From: Owenia fusiformis
Taxonomy: Eukaryota; Annelida; Polychaeta; Sabellida; Oweniidae
Length of the DNA: 64,000 bases
NCBI GenBank assembly: GCA_903813345.2
Contig: CAIIXF020000011.1
Location: 15,857,754-15,921,753 of the forward strand
Direction of reading: 5' to 3'
In this document: positions 1 to 12,644 of the stretch, one piece after another
Position numbering within the stretch: the first letter of the stretch is position 1
Layout of the letters: each line of letters opens with the position of its first letter
Program-made: the position numbers and the translations under genes
The notes under the pieces: model-generated
Database searches by the model: none
What the model was told of the DNA's origin: nothing
The model's input: the letters and a program-made list of their open reading frames with translations, nothing else

Positions 1-1862
1 ACTTATTTTGGGATGATTTCATCAACAACAGAACTACAGGGTGAGCCAAAAATGCCATTTATAAAAAATGCTATAACTTTTTTATTACCCAACCTGCATA
101 CACACAATTTTGCAATTATATAGGGCCAGTGGTCCTGATTAATAAAGTAGGCAAATGTAATGAGTACTTTAACTTAGGATTGTATTTGCTCTTAAAAGAG
201 ATGTTCAATTGGTTCGCCACCCTTTTTGATGATAGTTTTAGTTTTGGTTCCCATGCTGTATAGCATTATCGATGAAATGTTGGCTAAGTTTCTTCTAACT
301 TTTCATTGCCCATCTTCTGGAAACCTCCCCATACCCTATGATCATAGGGGATTACATCACGACAGGACATCACGACATCATTGGCAGGATGGTCATCAGG
401 CAGCATCAGTTATAGGTACATTATGTAAATTATGTTCATTTCTCATGACATGCCACATGTATAAGTGAGATGCAGGTGACATATTTTATTCTAGTAAACG
501 TGTACAATTCATTATGCATAGCTGGATTGCATTCTCAAGTTTCTTTGGGTATAAATATGATTTTGGATCAAACATTAAAAAAATATTATTAAACCCATGT
601 ATTATAACATACTGGAATTTAATGTGGCTTTGACGATTGGTATGTTAATGTCTAGTATACATGTTATGGTTGAAATTAGGTTGACATTTAAGGCCTTGTG
701 TAAAGTTTAAACCACATGAACTTATATTTCTTTGTATGAGAATAATAATGTCACAAGTGCCATTTTTGAAAAAATGAGATTTTCACTATTTAAATCATCC
801 TCTTTCTTACTGAGATATTCCTTTACCTTTATCTCCTCTATAGCCTGCTTTTCAGTGTCAAATTGTCCTTACTCCATAAAAAAATTCAAATATACAATTT
901 AACTTTGTTCTATGTATCACTTTAACCAAACAAATGACAGATAGATAGTATTGAAGTTACAGATGCCCAAACTTTCAAAAATTGTTTTCTCCATTTCACA
1001 AAAATGTGAGTTGGGACATTTGTATTCTCATAGGGCCATTTTTGAAAGTATTATTACCCATTGTTATTATCAAATGTGATGCAATTGACACTTTTTATCT
1101 TAATTTAATGTTTTCATAAAAAGTCAACTTTTTCGAAATATGACAAATGATATTTGGATGATTAAACATGGGGCCATTCACAATAAAATACTACTAAGGA
1201 TTTTATATAAATAGCCATACCTGCAGTCATAAATTGTGGTCATATAATCTGCTAGATTCAGAATTTTTTGATTAAAAGCTGTATTTAATGTTTTCAAGAA
1301 TTTTCAGAATCCGTAACAACATCTTCCTGCAAAATTGATTGTATTATAGCTGTGCTGGTAGTAATAAATTGCGGACGGAATCTATCATTTCGTACCACCC
1401 TATAGTTAATGGTAGTGCATAAATATTGAATACATTGTATGTATGTCTTAAACATTTAAGCCACTGGACCCCCTCCCTTCATTAGATCAACTCACACATT
1501 CATATAAACAAGTGAAGGTGATATGAAAGAGAGAGGCAGAAGCCGGCTAAATAATTTAATCTTTACCCGCCTCATTGATTTTCAATCTTAATCAAACGAC
1601 ATTCAGACGTTGTCTTGTGCCAAACACACATGCGTGCAAACCAGAAATCGACAAACCAGAAATCCGGATTTAATTCTTTTAAGCAAATGAAGCAAACATG
1701 TTCATGTATGTTAATCACCGTTTTAGTTATATCAAAATTCATTTTAGAAATTCGCTGAAACCATCGAGGGGCATGAACAGTGCTAAAGCTAGTCTATAAC
1801 CTCTGATAACGTCCCTATTTAATTACACGTTTTGCTCGATTGAATATTCTTTAATTGTCAAT
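1..1862. other. Gene-free A+T-rich stretch
   Basis: No exon with paired splice sites, no long open frame and no recognisable protein segment is visible on either strand. The short open frames here have no coding-like composition. It is the 3' flank of the minus-strand ISG12-like gene that ends at 1883. Confidence 0.5.
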
Positions 1863-1882
1863 TCAGCTTCCAAGTCTTGTAT

Positions 1883-4800
1883 TTAGGATCCAACACACAT
1901 CAAGGCACATATTTGCCCACAACCGGCGACAACTCCAGTTCCTCCCATAGCGATCGACTGCAAGATTGAGTAAAGCGAACCACCTGCAACGATACCCAAT
2001 GAAGACATCCACGCCGCAGCAAATGAACCTGTACAATAATGATAAAAGGGTGAATGAAGGCCATTCAAGACAGAGAAGCACAGATAGGGTTAAACCCCAA
2101 AAACTGTCTTTTGAATGTTCATCTCAATGATACAGTATTTACGGCGTTATAGCATGACGGTTACGCCACCTCTGAAAACGAGGTTGGTCGGCTACGTTCA
2201 CTGATTTATCCAATAAAATGGCCGCGATGGAAGAGAAAACTAAGGTTGGTGCATTATTTTCTACTATTGTGTATCAATGAAAGGATGAACGATTTATGTA
2301 AGCGATGCATTCGGTGATGCATTCAGTAATGTATATTTTGAACGTAGTCATTGCAAATTGATACCCGGGGATAACATGAAATAAGAGAAAAACTGTCGAG
2401 TTTGAAATTCAAAACTACACAAAAATTTAGTAATTTGTTTATTTTTGTTGTTAGGGCATGGTCTACATTGCCTAAAAACCTTGTGGTATACAGATATAAC
2501 CTACATACGATCATATATACGTCAATTGAGCATTGGAAATCACCTAATAGGTTCCACTCAAGCCATAATAATGTATTTTGAATTTGCAGTAACGTAAAAA
2601 ATTGATGGGCGGTTACGCGAACCTGATTCAAATATGAAACCCAGATTCATTGTTGTTAATTTTGTCATCTTCATCATTACTTGATCCTAAATCTTCTTTC
2701 GCCTCTTCGTTGCTATCTTTTACACTTTCATCGGTTTCATAAATAAAGCAAGCGACAGTTTTTTCCTTGCCAAATAGAGGCTGAAACAAGGGCGTCTCTT
2801 GCGAGTCCTGAAAACAAATATAGGAAATTCAATATTTCATTTCTAACCCATTATAACAATAACATAGATAGAAGCTATCAGATCTACCAACCTTGACTTG
2901 ACAGATGTACATGCACGTAACCGTCCGCTATACAATACGTAACGGTCTATAGAATTCGATAGAAATCATACGTATAGTAGTCGTCTAACGACATTGCGTT
3001 TGAAACCTTTTTATTTACGATAAACACCACGTTCCTGTTCTGGATTTGTCATTTTATGCCTTTTTTATAGACAGTTTACTTACAGTTATTATTTTGAGTG
3101 GCTCTGAGGCACATGTACTGAGAAAACACGAGAATGGACCAAAAATAATAAACTTGGATATCTCAGTCGGTAGGTTTATTGCTTATATTCTCTTTCTTGT
3201 AGACCACCTGGAAGATTTGACCCAGTCTTTATAACCATCCATATATACGTCACCGAATGGAACTAGTTTAAAAGGAAATCTTATCTGTGAAAATTGCCTA
3301 CAGGCGAGAAAGAGGACACGCTGCCTTTCCCATCCGCCATTTTTTGTTATCGTTACCGCAAAATTTTGCAAATCGCATTGACGTAACCGTCATGCTATAA
3401 CACCGTGGTATTCCTGAAAGCTTTCTAAAAACTCAAAGATAATTCAAATATGGTCAAAGCTAGGTCGAAGGCATTAATTTGACAGGTCAAGCCTCTATAT
3501 AGCTTGGCTTTCTCCATAAGTTTCATTAAAAAATATTTTCTATGTTTCACCATTATCTTACCAAGATTATTTCCTTGTTACGTTGGCACAAGAAACTGCC
3601 GAGACGATAGTTTTGAATTTCATGGACGATTGTTTTTTACCATAATGTGTCGCTTTTTACATTTTAGGACGATTTCTAATATCTATTAATTCAAGCAGTT
3701 AATATGACTACTAGATATATAGTTACCTGCCACGGGTCCAGCTGGTCCAAAGCCTAGTACAGCCAGCCCGCCAGCAAATGCAGCCGTACAACAAGCAACT
3801 GTGCATGTTGAAGCTAAAATAGAAATGCCATGTACAAAAGAGGCACTGTAACAGAAAGTTGTAAATAGAAAGAAATATATAATGAGGGATCGGAATGACC
3901 TCTAACACGCCTAACCATCGCGTTAGCAGGCGTCACCGTACAGCGTCAAAAATAGCGGAGTACAGTTTTGTGTACGGTGACGCAAATTAACTGCTTTGAA
4001 GCAAAAAACTATGACAAGGGTTTAAAAAAAATAATTTGATGAAAACTAATTACGATTTCATGTGAAATAAAAACAGCATTCTCTTAGAAATGGTTTTAAC
4101 TTTCTAATTATGGTAAACGTTTTACGAGCACTGTTCGGATTTCTTCTGAGTGAATCGGCCCACATAATCGACCCAAGTGAAAAAGATTTTTTGTTGACTA
4201 CACAATTTAGAACGGGCGAAGATTCAGCAAACAACCATTCATTATGTATATTTAAAAAAGATCAATACAAAGCGTAGTGTGATAATAAGCTGTACACTAC
4301 CACTGCTACATGTACATATTACTGATTTACTAGGGCTCCCAAAGAGTGGATAGGGAGGTTGTGTTTGTCACTTTTAAATTTTACATTTCAAAATTGTCAT
4401 TTTACATGTCATAATTTGTTGGTTTCATTCGTTTAGCCAATCAAAACATTGTAAAACAATAAATTGTCTGTTACGTACAATCAATTTTGTTCAGTTTTGA
4501 TTAGTTGTCAGAATAAAGTTACGTTCATCTGAATCCATGTATCAAAACAAAAATCCTATTTTCACTTCAAAATACTTCAGTGAGATGAAGGCTCGGAATT
4601 GTCACATGCAATAACTTATTGTCGTATTCGTTATTTTATCTTCTCGATAGTAGCATTTAGTCGCACATTTGATGCCAGGTCACCTTGTCGCGTACCTCTT
4701 GGGGAACCCCACATTTATGTGTGTACTCATGGAAGTAAATTCCCCGGTGTAGCCGAGAGCCACAAACTTTTCAACAGGTTCGAAATGACCAATTTCTCTC

Positions 4801-7800
4801 ATATATTCTTTAAATATTTTATTATTTAGCACCTACAAAGTATTGCTAATAACCATATGTAATTTCAATAAGGAAACTTATCTGGCTACATATAAATTCA
4901 ATATCAACACTAGCTGTTCTCTCAACACGTCCTGGCTTACCTTGTGGTGACAAACCCTGGATTTTCGCTATTTATAGTTTATCAACACCAGGACGCATGC
5001 GCATTTTATAGTTTATCGGGCACTTTAAATATTCAAAATTCAGTCAAAGTGATGTAATATTTGAAATCTACATGTAAAAGTACATCTAAAAATATGGTTT
5101 CGAAAGTTGTTTATCAACTTTGAAAATTTAATTTTGTTTGAAAATGTGACTTCTTCTTCGGGTTGATTCCCCATAGACCTCATGTTACAAAATCACAAAA
5201 AGTGAAATATCTTTTCTTGTATTGGACAGATAACATTTTCTTTTACTGGACATATTTAAATTGGCATAACTATTAGATACATAAGGGTTATATGAAAATT
5301 GAACTACTAAAACAGATGTAATTCAAGTTAAAGTGAACTTTCTTCTATACCCGCCATGCTATCTGACCCGAACGAGCCACCTGGTGGTGAAACTGGTAAC
5401 TATCTACTCTCATCTGCGTTATTGAATCCACAAGTGAAACCTCCACATCCTGTACGTCCAATAACCAGGAAGACGATGACAGCTTCTCAAACAAGAAAAC
5501 AGTTTATAGATATCGGCCATATAGTCCGGAAGAAATATGGGGTATTTTGAGGATCAATCGTTTTCTTCGGATTACAATGTTTTTTAAACTTTTCAGCATG
5601 AATATAGGGTTTGGACCTCAAAACCACGGAATGCCGGAGCGGCACCCTTGGGCAACTCTCTACAAACCATTTCTTATACCCCCCTAAGAAAATCTATTGG
5701 GGGTACTATAAGACACCTTTATATATCAGACACTAATAAAGATATTGACTTGAAATTTTCAGGAAGTATTCTTGGTATGATGCTTAATCTGTATGGTGAA
5801 AATAAAGAAAAAATCTTAATCCGTTGCTATAGCAACAGTAATAGAACACTATTTCTTACCTTAAAAATGAATTATTTTGTGTGGTTTCATAATTGTCTTC
5901 ATATTCTTGATTCTTAAACTATCTGAAGCACATAATATGATTAAAAGTGAAGATAAAATAATTCCTCATACCATTTGTGTAATATGTCTAACATTTCAGT
6001 TGCTATGGCAACATCACTAGATAATCAGGTTCTTACATTTAACTTTCTTTAATGATTATAAATATGGTCCAAAATAACACTTTTGGAACATTATGTACCT
6101 TAAAGATGAAACCATGTTTCTTCTGAAGTAAATAGTCAAATAAAATTCTACAACTTTATCTTACTCCCTTACCAAAGCCCCCAAAGTTTGACAATTTGGG
6201 AAAACAGGCAAAAAACATTCAATTCCTAGGTTCAAATTAGTAATGCATTGGGATTCAACATCAATTAGTATCTAAAAAACATCTACTGACTTTGCTTGAT
6301 ATTACAATATGAAGATTTTAATTATTTGACACTCGAAAGTATTTATAATTTAGAACACTAGCCCATAAAATGTTAAAATATGGTTGTGGTCAATTTTATC
6401 ATTTAGCAGCATTCATTAGACAAAAGATCAATGCATTTAAAACATATTCATTGTAATTCATTCATTACCATAATCTAGTATATAGGAGACTGCACTTTTT
6501 TATATTTAAGTTTTATATCTAGTACATGTATCATAATGAAGTCTAATGTTATCATACCGTAGAGAGGTTGGCATAGTCTAGACATTGGCATAATGTCTAA
6601 TTATTACAACCATTAGTTTTTCTCATCTGAGCAATGAGACTATGATGGTTATCATGAATGAGTATAGTTCTATATAATATGTAAGTTTTATAGCTAGTAT
6701 ATGTATCATAATGACATTTAATGTTATCATACAGTAGAGAGGTTGGCATAGTTTAGTGATTGGCATAATGCCTAATTATTACAACCTTTGGTTTTTCTCA
6801 TCTGAGCAATCAGACTTTGATGGTTATCATGAATGAGTACAATTCTGTATGTATATTTTATATAGATATAGTACATGTATCATAATGAAATCTAATGTAA
6901 TCTTACAATAGAGGTTGGCATAGTCTAGACATTGGCATAATGTATAAATATTATAAGCATTAATTTTCCGAGCAATCAGACTTGCACAAGTACAATTCTA
7001 TATGTAAGTTTAATATTTAGTACATGTATCATAATGACATCTAATGAAGTGTAACCATATAATAGAGAGGTTGGCTTAATCTGGACATTGGTATCAAATC
7101 AACACATATAAGCATATTATCTCATTAGTCAGGTGTTGGTGGTCATCATGCACAGTTGTATCCTGATGTGTTGGGTCAGTCATTTTGGCCGTCAATGTGC
7201 AAATCATGGCAAAAGTTTCTGTTATATAAAACACTTACAGGTAGTTATCATCATCTGAACAAATAGTAGAGTCCTTGTTAAGTTATGAGGCGTCAGAGCC
7301 AGGTGTTTGAAAACTAGCTAAAAAGATTAATGTCAATCACTAAAGATGATGTCTTCAAATTTTCAAGACTCCTTACAGGCAGTTATAGCCAGGCTGTTCA
7401 GCTGGGTCATTCACAACAAGCAAAAAGCTCTTAGTTCTCATCATGTGACTATATACATAGAATCCTTATAAAACCATGAAGCATCAGAGCCAGGTGTTGG
7501 AAAGTAGCTAGCTAGTGTGAGTGAGTGTGCTCGTATAAGGTGGCATCTTTGGGTGAGTGAGTGTGCTCGTGTAAGGTGGCATGTAATCATATTAGACAAT
7601 TTGACGCGAAGCATCTTTAGATGAGTGAGTGTGCTCGTGTGGGGTGGCATCTTTGGGTGAGTGAGTGTGCTTGTGTAAGGTGGCATCTTTGGGTGAGTGA
7701 GTGTGCTCGTATGAGGTGGCATCTTTGGATGAGTAAGTATGCTCATGTAAGGTGGCATCTTTGGGTGAATGAGTGTGCTCGTGTGAGGTGGCATCTTTGG

Positions 7801-10800
7801 GTGAGTGAGTGTGGTAGTGTAAGGTGGCATCTTTGGGTGAGTGAGTGTGGTAGTGTAAGGTGGCATATTTGGGTGAGTGAGTGAGTGTGCTTGAGTGTGC
7901 TCGTGTGAGGTGGCATCCGGATGAGTGAGTATGCTCGTGTAAGGTGGCATCTTTGGGTGAATGAGTGTGCTCGTGTGAGATGGCATCTTTGGGTGAGTGA
8001 GTGTGGTAGTGTCAGGTGGCATCTTTGGGTGAGTGAGTGTGGTAGTGTAAGGTGGCATCTTTGGGTGAGTGTGTGAGTGTGCTTGAGTGTGCTCGTGTGA
8101 GGTGGCATCTTTGGATGAGTGAGTATGCTCGTGTAAGGTGGCATCTTTGGGTGAGTGAGTGTGCTCGTGTAAGGTGGCATCTTTGGGTGAGTGAGTGTGC
8201 TCATGTGAGGTGGCATCTTTGGGTGAGTGAGTGTGCTTGTGTGAGGTGGCATCTTTGGTATATTGTATGTTGAGTAAGTGGTTTCTGGAGTTAGTGGCAA
8301 GTTGACGATCTGACCACGAATGTTGAGAACCAAATGTTGGCGGCAACTGTTCACACGTCACACTTGCAGCTGTGAGCAATGGCAAACCTGGTCAGATTTA
8401 ATGCATATTGCTGCTTGGTTGACCAATGGAAAGCCATCTTTAGTTGTTTACAATAATAAACATTTTAGCTAGTTTTCAAAACCCTGGCTCTAAATTGTAA
8501 ATAAATGATTCTGCTGAATGGGTTGTAAAGGATTCCAATGTCTGGATTGTATGCAAACCTTGCTAGTCTCCACTGTATGATTGCATTGGATTTCAGACTT
8601 GTACTAAATACAAGATTAACATATAAAATATAGTGTCCTATAAACTTAACATTTGAAGATGTTTTAATGCATTGGTTTGTATATATTTCTAACTTTAAAT
8701 GCTGCGAAATGGTAAAATTGACCACACCCTCTTTTCAACATTTTTTATGGGATAGGATTCTAAAATGTTTCAAATAAAATACTTCCCATCATCTAATAAT
8801 TAAAAGTTTCATTTTGTTATATCAGACAAAGTCAGTAGATGTTCCTTGAATACTAATAAGTGTTGCATCCCAATGCATTTTTAATTTGAACCTAGAAAAT
8901 GAAGTTTTTTTGCCAGTTTTCACCAATCATCACATTTTTGGGGCTGTGGGGAGGGGTTCTACAATTCAAAGATATACATTTTTAACAAATTCAAGTGACT
9001 ATTTACTTCAAAAAGAGCTTCTTTACCTAGAGAACATACCTTTAGAAAAAGTGTTATTTTGGACCACCTTTATACTCATTAAAGATAGTGAAATGTAAGA
9101 ACCTTATTATCAAGTGATGTTGCCATAGCAACTGAATTGTTAGACATATTACATAAATGATATGATGAATTATTTTATCTTCACCTCTAATTATGCTATG
9201 TGCTTCAGATAGCTTAAGATAGTTTAAGAATCAAGAATATGAAGAAAATGCTGAAACCCACAAAATAATACATTTCTAAGGTAACTAATAGTGATCTATT
9301 ACTGTTGCTATAGCAACGGATTAAGATTTTTTCTTGATTTTCACCATACAGATTAAGCATCATACTTAAACTAATTCCTTAAAGTTTCAAGTCTATATCT
9401 TTATTAGTGTCTGATATATAAAGGTGTCTTATAGTACCCCCAATAGATTTTCTTAGGGGGGTATAAGAAATGGTTTGTAGAGAGTTGCCCAAGGGTGCCG
9501 CTCCGGCATTCCGTGGTTTTGAGGTCCCAACCCTGTATTCATGCTGAAAAGTTAAAAAAACATTGTAATCCGAAGAAAACGATTAGCATTGAACTTTCTG
9601 CCAGAATAATAGTCAAAGCCCCCAAACAACAAAATCAACGATTGAAACCCCCACATTTCACTCTTCTAATAATCAGGAAGCAGACGATGACATCACAGAA
9701 CTCAAAAAGAAGTGGACGTGGGTCATACTCCAACCCACTCCAAAACCGAAGTCAAACAGGTATTAACCAGCGATAATGAGGCAAACAATAGCCCCAAACC
9801 AGGTGATAACAAGGAATCATTAGAGGAAAAGGCTACCTCCATACGAAAGTCACTACATAAAGAATATAGCGACGGTATAGAAATAGTAGACACCTAATAT
9901 CGGATGGAGGGGATCGGATGGAGGGGGGGGGGGATTTATATGTCTTTACGATGGAGCAAATTCACAAGACCTTGTGTATTTTAAAAAACAAAACTCAGTA
10001 CCCCAGTAAGAAACTGGATATTTCATCTCTGGAGAATGAAAATGGGAAAATTTGGAGTCATAAGAAAGTGAGCAATGTCATTAGTATTGTGATAATAACG
10101 TCCCTTATACCTATTTATTACAGGTCGTATAGACCATTGTTGCCCGATTTATAGCAAAAACATTGACTTTTGCACGTTGGTGATGATGTGCCTTTTTAAT
10201 AGATCTCATATCTTAGAAGGGTATCAGTTCAAAAAATACTAGATTACAAACATGGAAGATGTTAGATGTAGGTAGACAATGTTGGGAAGGAGTTATTCTT
10301 GTTTGAAAAATAATATGTGACTCATTGAGGAATGCAAAAAATTTCCCAACATGCACCCTGGCCTTAGACACGACCTGAATTTTGATGAATATCTTATCAT
10401 AGTGACAACTATCAATCGGTTACTCTTTTGACTTCCGGTTTGGACTCCCGTTTTTGTTTGGTCATAATCACTGTGTTGGTGTATATTTCACCTTATTTTT
10501 TAACTTCAGTTGAGTCTCAATACTCTAAGAATTATTTTGATACTTAAAACGTGGTCAGAATCGCCTGCAAATTGCAGATATTGAGCTTGAAGCACAAATT
10601 TCTTACTTTTTTGCTCCAAACTCTGCTCATAAATGGACATGACCTCATTTATATTTATTGATCGCCAATACAAAAAATGTTAAAAAAATCTCTGTTACAA
10701 AAATATGAAAGTTAAATAAACGTAGAATATCACTGATCAAAGCCACAAGCATGCGAAAAACATATTTTGAATTTACTTTTTTTCTAAGTTACCAGACTTC

Positions 10801-11010
10801 ATTCTATTATATTAGATAGATGGTGCTGGCTGTGTATCTTATTAATAGGGCTCCATATGGAGCCCATCGTCGTGAAAGGGTTAATGAAAAAGACTAGCCG
10901 AGCGACATTGTCTCGCTAAGGTGATAATACTTACTACAAATTACTCCATCCCCAGATGGTAAATGCACCAACAGAATAATGAGAGAAGCATAAATCTTAA
11001 ATCCAGTCAT
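1883..11010 (-). CDS. ISG12/IFI27-like small glycine-rich hydrophobic protein, 3 coding exons
   Basis: Proposed coding exons on the minus strand are 10935-11010, 3727-3813 and 1883-2028 (309 nt, 102 aa plus stop). Exon 1 encodes a hydrophobic leader beginning MTGFKIYASLIILLVHL, which reads as a signal peptide or first membrane segment. Exon 2 gives TAAFAGGLAVLGFGPAGPVA. Exon 3 gives GSFAAAWMSSLGIVAGGSLY followed by SILQSIAMGGTG and a Cys-containing end. The pattern G-S-x-A-A-x-W-x-S ... A-G-S-L ... L-Q-S ... G is the signature of the ISG12 (IFI6/IFI27) family: small membrane proteins of mitochondria or ER, interferon-induced in vertebrates and also present in invertebrates. Splice sites are consensus (GTA|GTAAGT, TTTTAG|CT, GCAG|GTAACT, TACAG|GT) and both junctions are phase 1. 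Exons 2 and 3 are secure. The link to exon 1, 7.1 kb away across a fold-back element, rests on phase and leader character only. Confidence 0.7.
2142..3405. mobile_element. Candidate short-TIR transposon in intron 2 of the ISG12-like gene
   Basis: The 24-nt ends 2142-2165 (core TTATAGCATGACGGTTACG) and 3382-3405 are inverted copies of each other with two or three mismatches. The 1.26 kb between them has no clear transposase. No clean target-site duplication was found, so this may be a decayed element. Confidence 0.4.
2628..2807 (-). CDS. Possible alternative terminal exon, acidic, unrecognised
   Basis: A consensus acceptor (TTTGTTTTCAG) on the minus strand is followed by 59 open codons and TGA. 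The peptide starts DSQETPLFQPLFGKEKTVAC and becomes very acidic (ESVKDSNEEAKEDLG, then a D/E/N-rich tail). The composition looks coding, but this frame is phase 0 whereas the upstream ISG12-like exon 2 ends in phase 1. Spliced from exon 2 in phase 1 it would instead give about 24 other residues and stop. It could be an exon of an overlapping gene, a 3' alternative exon or a relic inside the 2.1-3.4 kb repeat. Confidence 0.3.
   Translation of the reverse strand, partial: DSQETPLFQPLFGKEKTVACFIYETDESVKDSNEEAKEDLGSSNDEDDKINNNESGFHI
4941..5010 (-). promoter_or_regulatory. Possible alternative promoter and first exon in intron 1 of the ISG12-like gene
   Basis: On the minus strand there are two TATA-like boxes (TATAAAAT at 5003-5010 and TATAAATA at 4969-4976), an NRF1-like GCGCATGCGTC around 4992-5003, and then a strong donor CACAAG|GTAAGCC at 4940. 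A short non-coding first exon is conceivable; nothing else supports it. Confidence 0.22.
5356..5550 (+). CDS. Unrecognised 64-aa open frame beside the fold-back element
   Basis: The frame starts at an ATG in good context (CCGCCATGC) and begins MLSDPNEPPGGETGNYLLSS. Its 3' part (about 5433-5485, peptide KPPHPVRPITRK) resembles at DNA level, and in the same orientation, a stretch at about 9642-9692 on the far side of the 4-kb fold-back element (peptide LKPPHFTLLIIRKQ). The two may be relics of one duplicated coding sequence. No family recognised. Confidence 0.25.
   Translation: MLSDPNEPPGGETGNYLLSSALLNPQVKPPHPVRPITRKTMTASQTRKQFIDIGHIVRKKYGVF
6515..7130. repeat. Four diverged tandem copies of a unit of about 160-185 bp
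   Basis: A block with TAGTACATGTATCATAATGA, TAGAGAGGTTGGC and CATTGGCATAATG recurs starting near 6519, 6695, 6860 and 7015. The copies differ by substitutions and indels, so the array is old. It lies in the centre of the fold-back element. Confidence 0.7.
7509..8262. repeat. Minisatellite, 36-bp unit, about 20 copies
   Basis: The unit reads GTGAGTGAGTGTGCTCGTGT followed by AAGGTGGCATCTTTGG. Because 36 is a multiple of 3, several frames on both strands are open by default (plus-strand peptide unit WVSECARVRWHL). There is no start, splice or composition evidence that any is translated. Confidence 0.85.
9598..9897 (+). pseudogene. Coding-like relic flanking the fold-back element, unrecognised
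   Basis: Charged, low-complexity frames cover 9598-9897, ending with peptide KESLEEKATSIRKSLHKEYS and a stop after IEIVDT. The frame changes within the region. The start of it resembles 5433-5485 on the other side of the element. It is best read as a broken exon or transposon-encoded relic; no function can be assigned. Confidence 0.25.
9898..10930. other. Gene-free intronic stretch
   Basis: This is intron 1 of the ISG12-like gene. It has a poly-G tract near 9917 and is otherwise unremarkable; no exon was seen. Confidence 0.45.
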
Positions 11011-11019
11011 CGTGGTGTC

Positions 11020-11041
11020 GAAATAGAAAACTGTGTTTATA
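11020..11041 (-). promoter_or_regulatory. ISRE-like and TATA-like motifs upstream of the ISG12-like start codon
   Basis: GAAATAGAAAAC at 11020-11031 (plus-strand reading) fits the GAAANNGAAA core bound by IRF-family factors. A TATATAAAC-like box lies at 11035-11041 on the minus strand, and a GC box (GGGGCGGGC) lies near 11096. The TATA box is only about 25-31 nt from the proposed ATG (11010), which would put transcription initiation at the start codon, so either the box or the start may be misassigned. Confidence 0.3.
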
Positions 11042-11149
11042 TGTCCACGGTGCATTAGCGAAACGCCGATACATTCATTCCGGATGGTTTGAATGGGGCG
11101 GGCAAAGAGGAGGGGAGCACCATTACTTAGAGATGACCTCATAATTATA

Positions 11150-12640
11150 CCTCTCGCTTACTACCTTCGTTTGTCTGAATTTCCACCGTCTAATTTCCGA
11201 ATACCATACGTCGATGTGATGTTTTAATCGATGTAAGTATATGCCTCACATCTTTTGTATCTTGAGGTGAAATAACAAAGCAGGATATTGATTAACACGC
11301 CAGAAAATAATATTGTTATTCGAAGTGTTTTTTAGAAAATTTTGAATTCACCATGATTTTCGTCATTTGACCAATCAACGACGATGGTCATCTTCATAAA
11401 CATTTCAATTGACAACTCGATCATCTCTGAACCAGGGGGCATTCCCCTCTTGCCACCCACCTCAAAATGGCGGCCACAGATGATACGATGACAGGAGGAC
11501 ACCGATGCCATTCAACTGGAGATGGGCCGAGCGGAATTTTGTTTGGGGTTTAAGGTTAGGGTTAGTGTTTAGTGATTAGTAAGTGATTAGGGGTTAGGCC
11601 TAGGGTTGAAAAATCTTCGGCCATCTCTGGCTGCAAGCCAAAAATTGTTATCCTATGCGATAACAACTGTAAGTAGTGTTCTGAATTATAAGTAATGATA
11701 ACATATTATGTGGCATTCAATGGCCAACACTTTAAGGAATGGTTTTCAACCCTAGGTGGTGAACTCTTATTTCTCTCGACAAAGCTACACAATGTCAATC
11801 AACTCAATTAAAAGTTGATAAATTGTATTAAAACAGCGGTTTTAAATTATTTTAAATGAATAGGCTGAAATACCAGAAGAATCATATTGTCTCATTTGGC
11901 TGAAATTCTGAACAAAAATACTGCCTGTTGTCAATAAATCGCTCGTTTTCCTCGAAATGTCCTTTACTGATGCACCTAGAATGACAAATATAAAGTTGTA
12001 TCAAACTCGAATGGTATAAGACTTATATGAAGCAAGTTAGTTAGTTTTTGCCAACCAATACCTTTGAAATTGTCGGACGGGTAGTTATTTCCGACCGCCA
12101 ATTTTCTTACTCCGTAGCGTTCCTCTGTTGGAAATCAGTACAGAAACGCCCCAGCATGCCTGTAATAGCGTTTTGGTTGTACACCGTGATTTCACTTCTC
12201 GAAAGTGGCCTTGCGTTGATAAACAATTTCATTGCAGTTGGTTCAATGCTATCATTCTATTGTTATTTTTAATGAATTAGTTAATATTTAACCAATAAAT
12301 TAATATTTCGAATAATTTTTTTACTAAATCAATGTTATACCAGCACTTTAGATGGAACAAACTTCAAAGTCTCAAAAAGCTTCCATAATTCTTTCATAGT
12401 CTATCGTATTCGGGGATTCCCCGTTTTAGATCTCCAATCAGCAAGGTGTGATCACGTGAACAATCATGAGCACGTGCTTTCTCAGTGCCGCGCTTGTGCA
12501 AAGTAAAATATGAAATCGTTGAAATGGCGTTTATTTCAGTTTAACATCAGTTCAACATCATCATTTCAAAACTACGGTTATACTATAGAAGTTACTCGAT
12601 CCAAACTTTCAGAGAATACTCATAAAACACAAGCGAACAT
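11150..12640. other. Intergenic, no gene seen
   Basis: No spliced coding structure is visible. A short degenerate run of telomere-like words (GGTTAGGGTTAG, GATTAGGGGTTAGG) lies at about 11545-11606. Confidence 0.45.
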
Positions 12641-12644
12641 TGAG

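Larger units (their letters stand above)
2028..3726 (-). other. Intron 2 of the ISG12-like gene
   Basis: The intron is bounded by donor GTAACT (minus strand, at 3726) and acceptor TACAG (at 2029). It contains an inverted-repeat element and a possible alternative terminal exon, listed separately. Confidence 0.55.
5556..9584. mobile_element. Fold-back element with about 1-kb inverted arms
   Basis: The left arm starting at 5556 (AATCGTTTTCTTCGG) and the right arm ending at 9584 are reverse complements over roughly 0.9-1.0 kb (about 5556-6500 against 8600-9584), with small indels. Matching landmarks are 5630-5710 against 9420-9500, 6220-6305 against 8820-8910, and 6360-6420 against 8700-8770. 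The interior contains two unrelated tandem arrays. Long inverted arms around internal minisatellites with no transposase are typical of fold-back (FB-like) non-autonomous DNA transposons. It sits in intron 1 of the ISG12-like gene. Confidence 0.75.

Noticed and set aside
7441-8385. 314-aa minus-strand frame and overlapping frames in the 36-bp minisatellite
   Set aside because: This is a repeat-induced open frame inside a fold-back element with no signal peptide, splicing or coding composition outside the array.
11545-11606. TTAGGG-type words as a telomeric tract
   Set aside because: Only a few degenerate units are present within ordinary intergenic DNA; there is no sustained array.
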